Origin: Microlunatus parietis
GTDB taxonomy: Bacteria; Actinomycetota; Actinomycetes; Propionibacteriales; Propionibacteriaceae
Length of the DNA stretch: 64,000 bases
Assembly: GCF_013407955.1 (NCBI RefSeq)
Contig: NZ_JACCBU010000001.1
Location: 6,138,001-6,202,000 of the forward strand
Reading direction: 5' to 3'
Both the position numbers and the translations under genes were made by a program. Positions 33,213 through 41,820 of this stretch are shown here, piece by piece; within the stretch, counting starts at the first letter, position 1, and the number at the start of each line of letters is the position of its first letter. The notes under the pieces are model-generated. The model was not told where the DNA came from. It worked only from the letters and a program-made list of their open reading frames with translations, and did no database searches.

Positions 33213-33671
33213 ATGAACGGGCAACCTCTCTATTCACTTACGGACATGACTGGCCGTGAGGCATCCAACACTCGACATCAAACTGTCGGACCTGTCGATC
33301 TTCCTTACCGTGGTTTCATTGTAGGAACCATCGCGGCGATGGTCGGATTGGTCCCGACGTTGTTCCTCTGGATTATCGTCGGTCCTGTCGCAGTAGTGCT
33401 GCTCACTCTCATTGTTGCTATTTCGGTGTGGTTGTTTCACGGGGCGACGAGGCGCGGGCTCCAGGTTCGAAATTATCAGATGCTGGTAAATCGTCGAAAC
33501 TCGATAATGAATCAGTTTATGCTTGGCCCGGTTGTGGTCAAGGTTCCGCATGATGACTGGGCCTTGCTTAAGCGAGGAAGTGTTGCGAACCCATCGAAGA
33601 AGGTGCGGCCGGACGAATTGCCGTTGAAGCCGGTCAGCACCGTCGCGCGCGTGACGTCGCTGTTCGACTGA
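33213..33671 (+). CDS. VirB3/PrgI/TcpE-like membrane protein
   Basis: 152 residues. Two closely spaced membrane helices at about 35-55 and 58-75 (FIVGTIAAMVGLVPTLFLWIIVGPVAVVLLTLIVAISVWL) are preceded by PVDLPYRGF and followed by a basic amphipathic segment (HGATRRGLQVRNYQMLVNRR). The ~80-residue cytoplasmic tail contains PLKPVSTVARVTSLFD. Two adjacent N-proximal helices plus a cytosolic tail is the VirB3/PrgI/TcpE pattern; such proteins dock on the VirB4 ATPase. It is 12 bases from the VirB6-like gene. Confidence 0.65.
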   Translation: MNGQPLYSLTDMTGREASNTRHQTVGPVDLPYRGFIVGTIAAMVGLVPTLFLWIIVGPVAVVLLTLIVAISVWLFHGATRRGLQVRNYQMLVNRRNSIMNQFMLGPVVVKVPHDDWALLKRGSVANPSKKVRPDELPLKPVSTVARVTSLFD

Positions 33672-33683
33672 GAAGATGTCAGG

Positions 33684-36188
33684 ATGAATACTGCGGGCGT
33701 GAAGTTTGTCGGGCGTCTTGCGGGCGTTTTGGTTCTCTCGCTGCTCGCGCTTCTGCTCTGCGTGTCGCCAGCGTCGGCGAAACCAGATGACGATCTCGAC
33801 GAGACACGCGGTGTGTGTGCGACGGGCAACGGAACAACCGATTATCAGTACCTCCCGGTGGAGCGCTGGTCAGGTGCAACGCAGCAGTTGCATGTCCGCT
33901 CCGGAGGTGGTACGCCATTTGATCTGGCACCTTTCCAGCGCCAGATGCAGGGGAGTACGTTCGCTGCGGGGGACTTCCTGTACTCAGTGACGACGAAGTT
34001 TGTCATGTGGTCCACCGAGTTTTGCCCGTTGGCTTCTGTGGGCGCGACGATCGATAACGCCGCCGCGCAGTTCGGACGTTCGTTGCTCGGCTCGCCGCTC
34101 TTGGCGGGTGTTGTCGCGCTGGCTGTTGCCGGGCTCCTGATTCAGGGATTGCGGCGAGAATCGGGATGGATGGCGCGCCTGCTGGTCAAGATGGTGATCG
34201 TCGGTGTGCTGGTGATGATGGTCGTCGGCGCGTCGGGCAGTCGCGTGGACAGTTCAGGAAACTTCGAGCCCGGAGAAGGATCGCCGGGATGGTTCGCCAC
34301 CATGATCGACGAGGCGATAACTGAGATTGCTGCCGCTCCAGCTGCCGCGTTGAACACACCGCGTGTGGACGACGGCGTGGGTGTCGACACGGATCAATTG
34401 AGTTGCGGTGCCTATGTCAACGCGCTTCGGAAGGGATACGACGCCTCGGTCCAGCGCGGTGGAACGTTGATCGATGCGAAGTCGATCCCGGCTCAGACAG
34501 TTTCCAACCTGTGGCAGGTCTCGGGCTATCGGGCCTGGTCCGTCGGCCAGTTTGGTCGGGACAACCTGAACGGTCAGAATCGCGTCGCGTGCCGGATGCT
34601 CGACCACAACGCCGGCATTCCGGCGGGCGTCCAGACCTACGTGGTCGAGGGGCAAGGTGTGACCGAGAATGAGTCCGTTGCCACTCGGGCGGACGTCATG
34701 TCGCGTGTACCGGAGCAGCGGGTCCCCATCACGCAAGCCAAGGTGAATCCCAGCGCGCCGGCGTGGAAGCCGCTGAACCGCCAGGAGCAGGACCAGGCGT
34801 GGATCGCCTGGGCGGCGTGTGTTCCGCGGGACGGCCTGCTCGAGAATCTGGACAAGCGCGACGGATGGCATACCCCGCGCGGTCAGGAGTGGTTGATCAA
34901 GTCGAAGTCCGACCGAGCTGGGGCTGCCGAGGGTGAGAGCGAAGCCTTCGACCGCGCCTGCTTCGACTTCTTCAACAACGATGGGGACGAAGTCAACGAC
35001 ATCTTCGACTGGGGCGATGGCGACGGGGAACTGAAGAAGGTGGCGGGAGAGATGCCCGCCTCGATCTACGACTTCATCTCCTCGCTCCACGGCACCAACC
35101 AGGTTGCGAGCAGTTCCGCTGTGATCGGATACATGCTCTCTGCGATCGGCGTCGCGGCCGTGTTCGGAACGCTCGGTGCAGTGATCATGATCCTCAAGGC
35201 TGTGGCCGCGTTCATGCTGCTGTCGGTGATCTTCGTCGCGGTGCTGTGCCTGCTCCCGCGAGGTGACAATCATCGGCTGATCCGGTTCGTCAAGATCTAC
35301 GTTGGGTTGTCGCTGACCGCGGCGTTCGCGATCTTCATCATGAGCCTGGTGACGCTGTTCACGAACGTCATCCTGAACATCATCAGGAACTTCGCCGGCC
35401 CGAACTCCGATATGACGTTGATCCTCGGCGGACTGGCCCCGGTGATGGCTGCCATCGCCTTGCACTTCGCGTTCCAGAAGGCGGGCATGCCTTCGCCGAT
35501 GTCTGTACGCGGCGCAATGGCCTGGGGTGGAGCTCTGTCCGGGGGTGCCGGCCTCGGCGCGATTCGGACTGGTGGGCAGCAGCTCCTCGACGGTGCAAGA
35601 GGCCTGTTGAACCGCGGCCGGGGGCGTGGGTCGGACGGTGAGAACGCGGATGGCCGAGCTGGTCGCAACCTGGGGAAGCGGAACTCCGAACTGGCGACGA
35701 CCCAGGCGATCCCGCCGAAGCGGCAGCCTGGCGTCAACGGCGCCGATATGAACTCCCCCGAGAGCATTCTGAACGACCCGAACTCGACGCCGGCCCAGCG
35801 TGCCGAAGCCAATCGGCGCAGGCGGGCGGCGGCAGCCAGCGCGAGTCGGAACTCGCCTGGGGATGGAACCACTGCTGCTGCTGCCTCGAGCCAGCCGAAG
35901 GTTGGTGCTGTACCTCGGAGTCTGGAGAAACCTAGTTCGCTTCACGGTGCGACGCCGGCTCAGGTCCGTGCTCTGGTGCCACAGAGCTGGATCGGAAAGC
36001 CGCTAAAGAAGGGTGTCGGCGAGCGGTTCCTCAATCCGCAGCGCCCAGGCGAATCGGTTTCGATTGAAGAAGGTTGGCCGGGGCACCCAGATCCGCTCCA
36101 CTCAGGGCCATATGTAAAGATCAGTCGCAATGGTTCGATTCAACGGGTACCACTGCAAGGTAATCCACTGCTGAGAGAGACATCATGA
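33684..36188 (+). CDS. VirB6/TrbL-like channel protein with C-terminal polymorphic-toxin-like domain
   Basis: 834 residues. A signal peptide (1-32) is followed by two membrane helices at ~133-155 and 166-186, a large Cys-containing loop (~190-470), at least three further hydrophobic blocks (476-525, 533-565, 577-598), then a Gly/Arg-rich disordered linker (~600-757). The polytopic core with a big loop fits VirB6/TrbL/TcpH of T4SS. The last ~77 residues (from ATPAQVRALVPQSWIGKPLKKG, Trp769) form a compact domain with NPQRPGESVSIEEG and GPYVKISRNGS...PLQGNP. This is a sequence style I associate with C-terminal tips of polymorphic toxins. Base composition becomes less GC-rich in this tip. An ATGA overlap with the next gene fits toxin-immunity pairing. 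Toxic activity is inferred. Confidence 0.75.
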   Translation: MNTAGVKFVGRLAGVLVLSLLALLLCVSPASAKPDDDLDETRGVCATGNGTTDYQYLPVERWSGATQQLHVRSGGGTPFDLAPFQRQMQGSTFAAGDFLYSVTTKFVMWSTEFCPLASVGATIDNAAAQFGRSLLGSPLLAGVVALAVAGLLIQGLRRESGWMARLLVKMVIVGVLVMMVVGASGSRVDSSGNFEPGEGSPGWFATMIDEAITEIAAAPAAALNTPRVDDGVGVDTDQLSCGAYVNALRKGYDASVQRGGTLIDAKSIPAQTVSNLWQVSGYRAWSVGQFGRDNLNGQNRVACRMLDHNAGIPAGVQTYVVEGQGVTENESVATRADVMSRVPEQRVPITQAKVNPSAPAWKPLNRQEQDQAWIAWAACVPRDGLLENLDKRDGWHTPRGQEWLIKSKSDRAGAAEGESEAFDRACFDFFNNDGDEVNDIFDWGDGDGELKKVAGEMPASIYDFISSLHGTNQVASSSAVIGYMLSAIGVAAVFGTLGAVIMILKAVAAFMLLSVIFVAVLCLLPRGDNHRLIRFVKIYVGLSLTAAFAIFIMSLVTLFTNVILNIIRNFAGPNSDMTLILGGLAPVMAAIALHFAFQKAGMPSPMSVRGAMAWGGALSGGAGLGAIRTGGQQLLDGARGLLNRGRGRGSDGENADGRAGRNLGKRNSELATTQAIPPKRQPGVNGADMNSPESILNDPNSTPAQRAEANRRRRAAAASASRNSPGDGTTAAAASSQPKVGAVPRSLEKPSSLHGATPAQVRALVPQSWIGKPLKKGVGERFLNPQRPGESVSIEEGWPGHPDPLHSGPYVKISRNGSIQRVPLQGNPLLRETS

Positions 36189-36523
36189 CGGATGACACTG
36201 AGTCCATATTGTGGCTAGCAGTAGAGGACTATTCCGGGCTCTGGGAGGCGGTTTGGGAATTGCGAGCGAACCACGCGGACATGGATTCTGAAGTACTGCT
36301 AGGGCGTGCGAAAGATGAATTGATCCGTCTGGTCGGTCACGACCTCATCCAGTTGTACCGTTGCCTCGAGCCCTATGGCGACATGACCGATGTCGAAAAA
36401 CAGGAGGCGGTGGACCTTCTTCGCATGGATGCGAATTGGAATGAACCCGAGCCTGGGTCTGTGTCCATCCGGTTCGGTGCTACGCCGGCGGGTCGCGCTG
36501 CGGCTGGTGTGCCGGAACTGTGA
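36185..36523 (+). CDS. candidate immunity protein for the adjacent toxin tip
   Basis: 112 residues, acidic, soluble, no signal or membrane helix. It overlaps the VirB6-like toxin gene by four bases (ATGA). The opening SILWLAVEDYSGLWEAVWELRAN and the helical, acidic body are like small immunity proteins encoded next to polymorphic toxins. An acidic protein beside a basic toxin tip (KPLKKGVGERF) is the usual charge arrangement. GC content is about 50% by the line at 36181, well below flanking core genes, consistent with exchange as a toxin-immunity cassette. It could instead be a small regulator, but the tight overlap argues for a dedicated partner. Confidence 0.7.
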   Translation: MTDDTESILWLAVEDYSGLWEAVWELRANHADMDSEVLLGRAKDELIRLVGHDLIQLYRCLEPYGDMTDVEKQEAVDLLRMDANWNEPEPGSVSIRFGATPAGRAAAGVPEL

Positions 36524-36632
36524 GACGTCACTTGACTGCGCGACGATGCGGCAAGCTCGTGCACACGGCACCGTCGCGACGCCCCTTCATCGAAGGCGGT
36601 CTCCCCCAACGGGTATTGAGGGTAAGGGATCC

Positions 36633-37097
36633 TTGCCAGCAATCGAGCAGGCGCAACTGGTGAGGTACCCAGACATGCGAGCCGAGATCGTCGCGGCACT
36701 AGCGTCTTTGTCGGATGTCGAATATCAACGCACCCACTGGCTCAATCCCAAGTCGCCCGACAGTCTGGATCAGTGCGTCCATGCCTTGTATGACGACGCT
36801 GCGGTTCTGCCGAATCCCGAAGCAAGCGTCGGCGCGACCGTTCGCGAAGTCGAGGTCGAGGCACTTCGACAGGTGGATCGAGTGTTCGGGCCCCTGATCG
36901 ACGAGCTTGGTGACGTCGCAGACGAGGTGTACCTAGCTGATCGGCGATGGCCAGCGATCGCCGCATCGGCGGAATTCGCTCTGCGAATCATGAATGCTGA
37001 CAGAATCGCCGGTCGCAAGCTATACCGGCTCCCGGTCGTTCATCGGATCAAGCGGTTGGTCAGCAGGGCGTGGACGCGCGGTGCAGGGGTTGAGTGA
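36633..37097 (+). CDS. SCO4402-like protein, second immunity-type candidate
   Basis: About 154 residues if it starts at TTG 36633 (AAGGGA just upstream); ATG 36675 is the conservative alternative, giving 140. The conserved part is MRAEIVAALASLSDVEYQRTHWL, then LDQCVHALYDDAAVLPNPEASVGATV, EALRQVDRVFGPLIDELGD and ADRRWPAIAASAEFALRIM. I recognise this as the SCO4402-type family of small soluble actinobacterial proteins that often lie beside toxin-like genes. The enclosing longer open frame (from 36390) overlaps the preceding gene and lacks sense. A second immunity-like gene downstream of one toxin commonly records earlier toxin alleles. The preceding 109 bases (36524-36632) hold no clear gene. 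Confidence 0.7.
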   Translation: MPAIEQAQLVRYPDMRAEIVAALASLSDVEYQRTHWLNPKSPDSLDQCVHALYDDAAVLPNPEASVGATVREVEVEALRQVDRVFGPLIDELGDVADEVYLADRRWPAIAASAEFALRIMNADRIAGRKLYRLPVVHRIKRLVSRAWTRGAGVE

Positions 37098-37321
37098 GGA
37101 TCGCTCAACCTGTTGGCGTTCATGCTGAGCCTGCTGCGGCGAGACAACCGTTGGACCCAGTTCGTCACTCAGGTCACAATGGTATAAACCGGCGTGTGTG
37201 ATGTCCCTCGGGGGGCCGAGCCCGTTCTCTTCGGAGGCGGCGGGATCGGCATGGTGGGCGGCGTGCCTCGACGACTCGGGGACCGCAGCCTGCCCTCGTT
37301 GTGAAGGGAGGTGACCGGGGG

Positions 37322-39790
37322 ATGGCCCAAGACGGTCCCAGCGACAACGGAAACGGATCGTCGAAGGGCGGTGTTCGCCGGTCATTGTCGTCCGGAAAAC
37401 GGCTGGCTTCCGGCAGTCAGTCCGACGGCTCGGTCAGCGGGGACGTACGCGACGTCGGTGGCAACGCCAAGGCCGGTGCGAAGCTCGGAACGGTCCTCGG
37501 CGGCGCCCAGGGAGCGGTGGCGGGAGCCGCGGCGGGCGCCGGAATCGGCATCGCGAAGAATCCTACGGCGAGGCGTCGCCTTCTCACTGCCGCGATCGTC
37601 GCAGTGGTCGTACCGGCCTATCTCATCGTGAACCTGATCCAGTCCGTCACCCAGGTCGGCGGCGCGATCGCGACCGACTCCGGATTCCGAGAAGAGCTCT
37701 CGTACGAGGCCGCGACCGCCGAAGGACTGACCGAGAAGGAGATCTCGCTCTACAAGGTGGCGGCTGAGGGGTCCGGGACCACCTGGACCGTGCTCGCGGC
37801 GATCGATCGGTCCGCGGGCGACTGGACGGCACCTGGCGATCCGCCGTACGGCATCAAGGTGGCGGATTTCAACAAGGCAGCAGCCCCGTACGGGATCGAT
37901 CGGCTGACCGAGGAGACCGCGAAGGACCGCCAGGTCGCGGGCTATCTCCTGGGGCGCCTCTTTGCGGCCCTGATGATCGCCGGACCGGGCACCGATCCGC
38001 TGGCCGTCGATGCGGGCGCGGTGACCATCCCGGACCCGCAGGACGCGGACCGCTTCATCATCGGCATCAACCAGGACGACCCGGCGAGCGCCGGCGTACA
38101 CAACCGGACCCGGAAGGCGTTCGAGCAGGTGCTGTCGCAGCTGCCGACGTCGACCAGTGGTGACCAGGCCCGGGTGTTCGACGCCGCGTACCGCTGGGCG
38201 ATCGGTCAGAAGCAGGAACCGCAGGCCCCGCCCGGGTCCTGCACGCCGGGCCAGATCGGTGTGATCGGGTTGCCTGGGACCTTGCCGCAGGTCGGCAACT
38301 TCACCGATGTGCAGATCCGCAATGCGGCGGCGATCATCGCGGTCGGGAAGGCGCTCAAGCTGCCGGAACGGGCTTGGCGAATCGCCCTGATGACGGCTCT
38401 GGTCGAGTCGCAGATCGGTGCAGACGGGTCGACGACGAGTCCGGACGAAAATCATGACGTCGGCGTCTTCCAGCAACGAGCCCTGATCGGTTGGTACGCC
38501 GGCGGCCGCACGTACGAAGAGAACGTCAAGCTCCTCAACGACGTCCAGAACGGTGCCAAGGCGTTCTATCAGGGCTATGAGGTGACGGCACAGAACGTCG
38601 CCGACGCGAAGAAGGCCGGCACCGGGACCGCCGGCGACGCCGGCTACCACACGCCCGGTCTGCTGCAGATCGACGACTGGCAGACCAAGCCGCCGGGCGA
38701 TGTGGCCCAGGACGTGCAGCGTTCGGCGTTCCCGGACCGTTACGCCACCCGGGAGGCCGAGGCGGTGACGCTCATCAACGCCCTTGGGGGAGTGACAGGT
38801 CCGGTGACCACAACCGACGAGTGCCACAGCCAGGGCGGCGGCGACTTCGCGAACTGCCCGGCGACCGGCCTGCCTTCGGAGCGTGGGCTGAAGCCGGATG
38901 CGTTGCGCACGCTGCGCTGCACCAAGCAGAAGTTCCCGGCGATCACGAATATCGGCGGCTACTACTACTCCACCTGGGGCGAGCACCCGCTGTATCGGGC
39001 GGTCGACTTCATGATCCCCGGGTACGAGACGCCGGCCGGCCGGCAACTCGGCGACGAGGCGGCCGAATGGCTCAGGGCCAACCAACGCCCGCTCGGCATT
39101 ATGTACATCATCTGGCAGGAACGGATCTGGTCGGTCGAGCGGGCGGCCGAGGGCTGGCGCCAATGCGGTACGGCAGCCGCCGGTTGCTACTCCGGGCCGA
39201 GCGACTCCGCCGCCCACCGCAACCACATCCACGTCTCGGTGTACGGCAACAAGGGCGTGGTCGACACCGGTAGCGGGGACGGCAAGTGGGGTCTGCCGAC
39301 GGCGCAGAACTACTCCATCGGCCACGGCGTCTGCGTTTCCGGCAGTGGCGAATGTTGGGGTTACCAGGGTCACACCGGGCAGGACATGTCGACCAACGAG
39401 GGCTCGCCGCTGCTCGCCGTCGCCGACGGCACGGTCGACTCGACCAAGGTGTTCTGTGCGAATCTCACCAACGAGCAGCGGCGGAGCAACTTCGACTGCT
39501 CGTACGGCCGGCTCGTGGTGATCGACCACGGCGGCGGCGTGAAGACCTACTACGCCCACCTGAACTCGTTCGGTCCCGGCATCAAGCCGGGAGTCGCCGT
39601 GAGGCGCGGCCAGGTGATCGGCACCGAGGGGGAGCAGGGCAAGGCGAGCGGCGCTCACCTGCACTTCGAGGTCCGACGGGACGGAGCGGTGATGAACCCG
39701 ATCACGTACCTGGAACAGCAGGGGGTCCCGATCCGCTGCTCGCCGCAGATGACCAGCAGCGGGGGCCACGTGCCCGCCGGGGACTGTTGA
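37322..39790 (+). CDS. multi-domain membrane-anchored peptidoglycan hydrolase (two lysozyme-like, M15-like and M23 domains)
   Basis: 822 residues from ATG 37322, with AGGGAGGTGA seven bases upstream. A ~75-residue Gly/Ser-rich cytoplasmic leader and one membrane helix (LLTAAIVAVVVPAYLIVNLI, ~85-104) come first. Then follow a degenerate lysozyme-like region (~125-290), a second lysozyme-like region (~330-490, candidate Glu362 in ALVESQIG, GVFQQR), and an M15/ARB_07466-type domain (~520-640, YRAVDFMIPG and HIH at 635-637). Last is an M23 endopeptidase domain (~660-800) with HTGQD (His684, Asp688) and HLHFE (His779, His781). All M23 zinc ligands are present. It corresponds to the VirB1/TcpG role of opening the wall for T4SS assembly. 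The 224-base leader shows no known riboswitch. Confidence 0.88.
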   Translation: MAQDGPSDNGNGSSKGGVRRSLSSGKRLASGSQSDGSVSGDVRDVGGNAKAGAKLGTVLGGAQGAVAGAAAGAGIGIAKNPTARRRLLTAAIVAVVVPAYLIVNLIQSVTQVGGAIATDSGFREELSYEAATAEGLTEKEISLYKVAAEGSGTTWTVLAAIDRSAGDWTAPGDPPYGIKVADFNKAAAPYGIDRLTEETAKDRQVAGYLLGRLFAALMIAGPGTDPLAVDAGAVTIPDPQDADRFIIGINQDDPASAGVHNRTRKAFEQVLSQLPTSTSGDQARVFDAAYRWAIGQKQEPQAPPGSCTPGQIGVIGLPGTLPQVGNFTDVQIRNAAAIIAVGKALKLPERAWRIALMTALVESQIGADGSTTSPDENHDVGVFQQRALIGWYAGGRTYEENVKLLNDVQNGAKAFYQGYEVTAQNVADAKKAGTGTAGDAGYHTPGLLQIDDWQTKPPGDVAQDVQRSAFPDRYATREAEAVTLINALGGVTGPVTTTDECHSQGGGDFANCPATGLPSERGLKPDALRTLRCTKQKFPAITNIGGYYYSTWGEHPLYRAVDFMIPGYETPAGRQLGDEAAEWLRANQRPLGIMYIIWQERIWSVERAAEGWRQCGTAAAGCYSGPSDSAAHRNHIHVSVYGNKGVVDTGSGDGKWGLPTAQNYSIGHGVCVSGSGECWGYQGHTGQDMSTNEGSPLLAVADGTVDSTKVFCANLTNEQRRSNFDCSYGRLVVIDHGGGVKTYYAHLNSFGPGIKPGVAVRRGQVIGTEGEQGKASGAHLHFEVRRDGAVMNPITYLEQQGVPIRCSPQMTSSGGHVPAGDC

Positions 39791-39792
39791 CC

Positions 39793-40419
39793 ATGGCGAC
39801 CAGGAGTTCGACGAGTGTGGTCGGGATCGCACTGGCGGTGGTGATCGTTGTGGCGGTTGTGGTGGGGATTTGGCGGTCCGTCGCGTCGCGGGCGCCGGAG
39901 GAGTCCGGCGAGCCGCCGCAGCCGCCTGCCGCCACGACGAGCGCCCCGTACGAGCACCCCGGGGACGAAGGCGCGTCCGACACGCCGACCGCACCACCGC
40001 CGACGAACGTGCCCAGCACGGGTACGGACGCAGACGAGCACAGCCTGACGCCCGCCGAGGAGGCCGTGGTCATGAAGCGAGCAGCAGCCTTCTGGAAGGC
40101 CTTCTCGGTACGAGATCCGGAGACCCGCGAGCAGGAGTTGGCCAAGGTGGCGGTGCCCTATCTGGCCCAGCGGATGTCGGTCCCGTCCACCTCGCGGATA
40201 CCGGTCATCACCCCCGTACGGTCAGCGGTGGTTGACGGTAGCTTTTCCCAGGCCACGGTGGTGTCCGAGGCGATCGGCAGCTCGCAGAACAAATGGTGGT
40301 ACGTGACTTTGGTATTCGATCCGGTGACGGAGACTTGGTCGGCGCAGGCTTATGAGGAGGCGTCGCCCGGACTGATCGCGGCAGCTCAGAAGATTATGAA
40401 GAATATGGAAGGGAGGTGA
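39793..40419 (+). CDS. membrane-anchored NTF2-like protein (VirB8/TcpC-like accessory)
   Basis: 208 residues from ATG 39793, two bases after the hydrolase stop. It has a single N-terminal helix (SVVGIALAVVIVVAVVVGIW), a Pro/Thr-rich stalk (~35-80), then an extracytoplasmic domain (AEEAVVMKRAAAFWKAFSVRDPETREQELAKVAVPYLAQRM ... NKWWYVTLVFDPVTETWSAQAYEE). Helices followed by a curved sheet and a WSAQ ending match the NTF2-like fold of VirB8/TcpC. It likely contributes to the periplasm-side scaffold. The reading frame continues upstream into the hydrolase gene, but that part is a shadow. It is six bases from the next gene. Confidence 0.72.
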   Translation: MATRSSTSVVGIALAVVIVVAVVVGIWRSVASRAPEESGEPPQPPAATTSAPYEHPGDEGASDTPTAPPPTNVPSTGTDADEHSLTPAEEAVVMKRAAAFWKAFSVRDPETREQELAKVAVPYLAQRMSVPSTSRIPVITPVRSAVVDGSFSQATVVSEAIGSSQNKWWYVTLVFDPVTETWSAQAYEEASPGLIAAAQKIMKNMEGR

Positions 40420-40425
40420 GGTGAC

Positions 40426-41820
40426 GTGACCACCCCGATCGGACTCATCGGCCTGGACCCGCTCGCGATCCACCTGGTCAGGGCCGGATTCACGGTAGCC
40501 TCCAGCCCTGACCTGCGGATCGCCGCGGACCGGGTGCACGACCTGGTCACCGAATTCGGCCCGGTCGGCTGCCTGATTCTCAACCAGCCGCGGGTGCAGA
40601 GCCTGATCCCGCGGATCTACCGTCACGTCAACCTGACCGTGCTCGGCTCCGACCAGTACCCGATCGTCGACGACGGCGATGGTTACCGCACATACCAGCT
40701 GCGGCCCGGCAGCACCGTCGTCGACGTACTCAAGAACGCCGGGGTGGTCACCGACGCGATCGACCTGGACCAGCTGCCGCCCGGGCTGCAGTTCGAGCCC
40801 GACGGCTCGCTGCTGGACCCGAACCTGCCCGACTGGTCCGAGTGGGACCCCGACGCCGGGGCGCCCCGCCGGGCGGCCGAGCCCGAGGCGCCGCCGCATC
40901 CGGACGAGGAACTGTTCGCCGAGTCGGTACGGCGAGCGCTGCGGGGCGGTGCGATCCGGACCGGTGAGGCCGAGGTGCTGTTCGCGCTGTCCGGCTCCGG
41001 CGGCGTCGGCAAGTCGTCGCTGGCGCTGTCGGTGGCCAACCGGGCCGCGAACCGAGGGCGCCGGGTCGTGCTCGTCGACGCCAACCTCGGCCAACCGGAT
41101 CTCGCAACGTTCCTGCGGGTCGCCGACGGCAATCTGCCGACCGTGTTCGATGCGATCCTCGACGACAACGTCCGGACCGGCATCATCTCGCCGCTGCAGC
41201 TGAACCGGACCCGGGACGCCCGGCTGTCCAAGGTCAACTTCGCGTTCATCCAGGGCCCGACGGCCGAGCAGCTGGCCACCGGCCGGATCACCGCCTCGGT
41301 GCTGGCGGGCATGATCGGCCAGGTGCGGCAGTTCGCCGATCTGGTCGTGCTGGACACCCAGATCCTGGAGCGGGACGACCCGCGCGATCTGGTGTCGCAG
41401 GTGATCGAGCCGGAGCTGGGTGCCGGCGGCTGGGCGCTGGCTGTGACCGGCATGTCGACCGCCGGGTTGTCCAACCTGATCGAGGTGATGGAGCGGCTGA
41501 TCCGGCTCGGCGTGAACCCCAGTCACGTCATGTCCTTGATCAACAGGGTGCCCACCAACATCGCCCTGCACAACCAGGATCGCATCGTGGCGGCGCTTCG
41601 CGAGCTGTCGGTGCATCTGGGCACGATCTGGGAGGACAACGAGATCCTGTCCCGGATGAACGCGGGCGAACTCGCATCCGATCTTCCGGTCTGCGCGAAC
41701 CTGATCGACGTCGTGCTGCAGCGGATCTTCGACATGCCGGTGGAGGCGGCACCCTACTCACCGGACTCGGGCAAGGACCGCCGTCGCTGGTTTCGGCGGC
41801 GCGGGAAGGAGGCCGGCTGA
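40426..41820 (+). CDS. CpaE/ParA-like ATPase in the T4SS-like cluster
   Basis: 464 residues from GTG 40426, with GGGAGGTGAGG upstream. The N-terminal ~115 residues resemble the atypical receiver-like domain of CpaE/TadZ proteins. A charged linker follows, then a deviant Walker A SGSGGVGKSSLALS at about residues 187-200, with VVLVDANLGQPDLATFL as A' motif and ADLVVLDTQI as Walker B. It lacks a partner ParB and lies inside the secretion operon. A spatial-positioning ATPase that places the machine at a cell site (as TadZ does for pili) is more likely than DNA segregation. A one-base overlap with the TcpC-like gene indicates coupling. Confidence 0.82.
   Translation: MTTPIGLIGLDPLAIHLVRAGFTVASSPDLRIAADRVHDLVTEFGPVGCLILNQPRVQSLIPRIYRHVNLTVLGSDQYPIVDDGDGYRTYQLRPGSTVVDVLKNAGVVTDAIDLDQLPPGLQFEPDGSLLDPNLPDWSEWDPDAGAPRRAAEPEAPPHPDEELFAESVRRALRGGAIRTGEAEVLFALSGSGGVGKSSLALSVANRAANRGRRVVLVDANLGQPDLATFLRVADGNLPTVFDAILDDNVRTGIISPLQLNRTRDARLSKVNFAFIQGPTAEQLATGRITASVLAGMIGQVRQFADLVVLDTQILERDDPRDLVSQVIEPELGAGGWALAVTGMSTAGLSNLIEVMERLIRLGVNPSHVMSLINRVPTNIALHNQDRIVAALRELSVHLGTIWEDNEILSRMNAGELASDLPVCANLIDVVLQRIFDMPVEAAPYSPDSGKDRRRWFRRRGKEAG

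Noticed and set aside
36390..36632. Upstream extension of the SCO4402-like frame into the first immunity gene
   Set aside because: The extension overlaps a better-supported gene, lacks similarity to the family and has no good start site.
37098..37321. Possible c-di-AMP (ydaO-type) riboswitch before the wall-hydrolase gene
   Set aside because: Such riboswitches precede hydrolases in actinobacteria, but I do not find the conserved motif blocks here.
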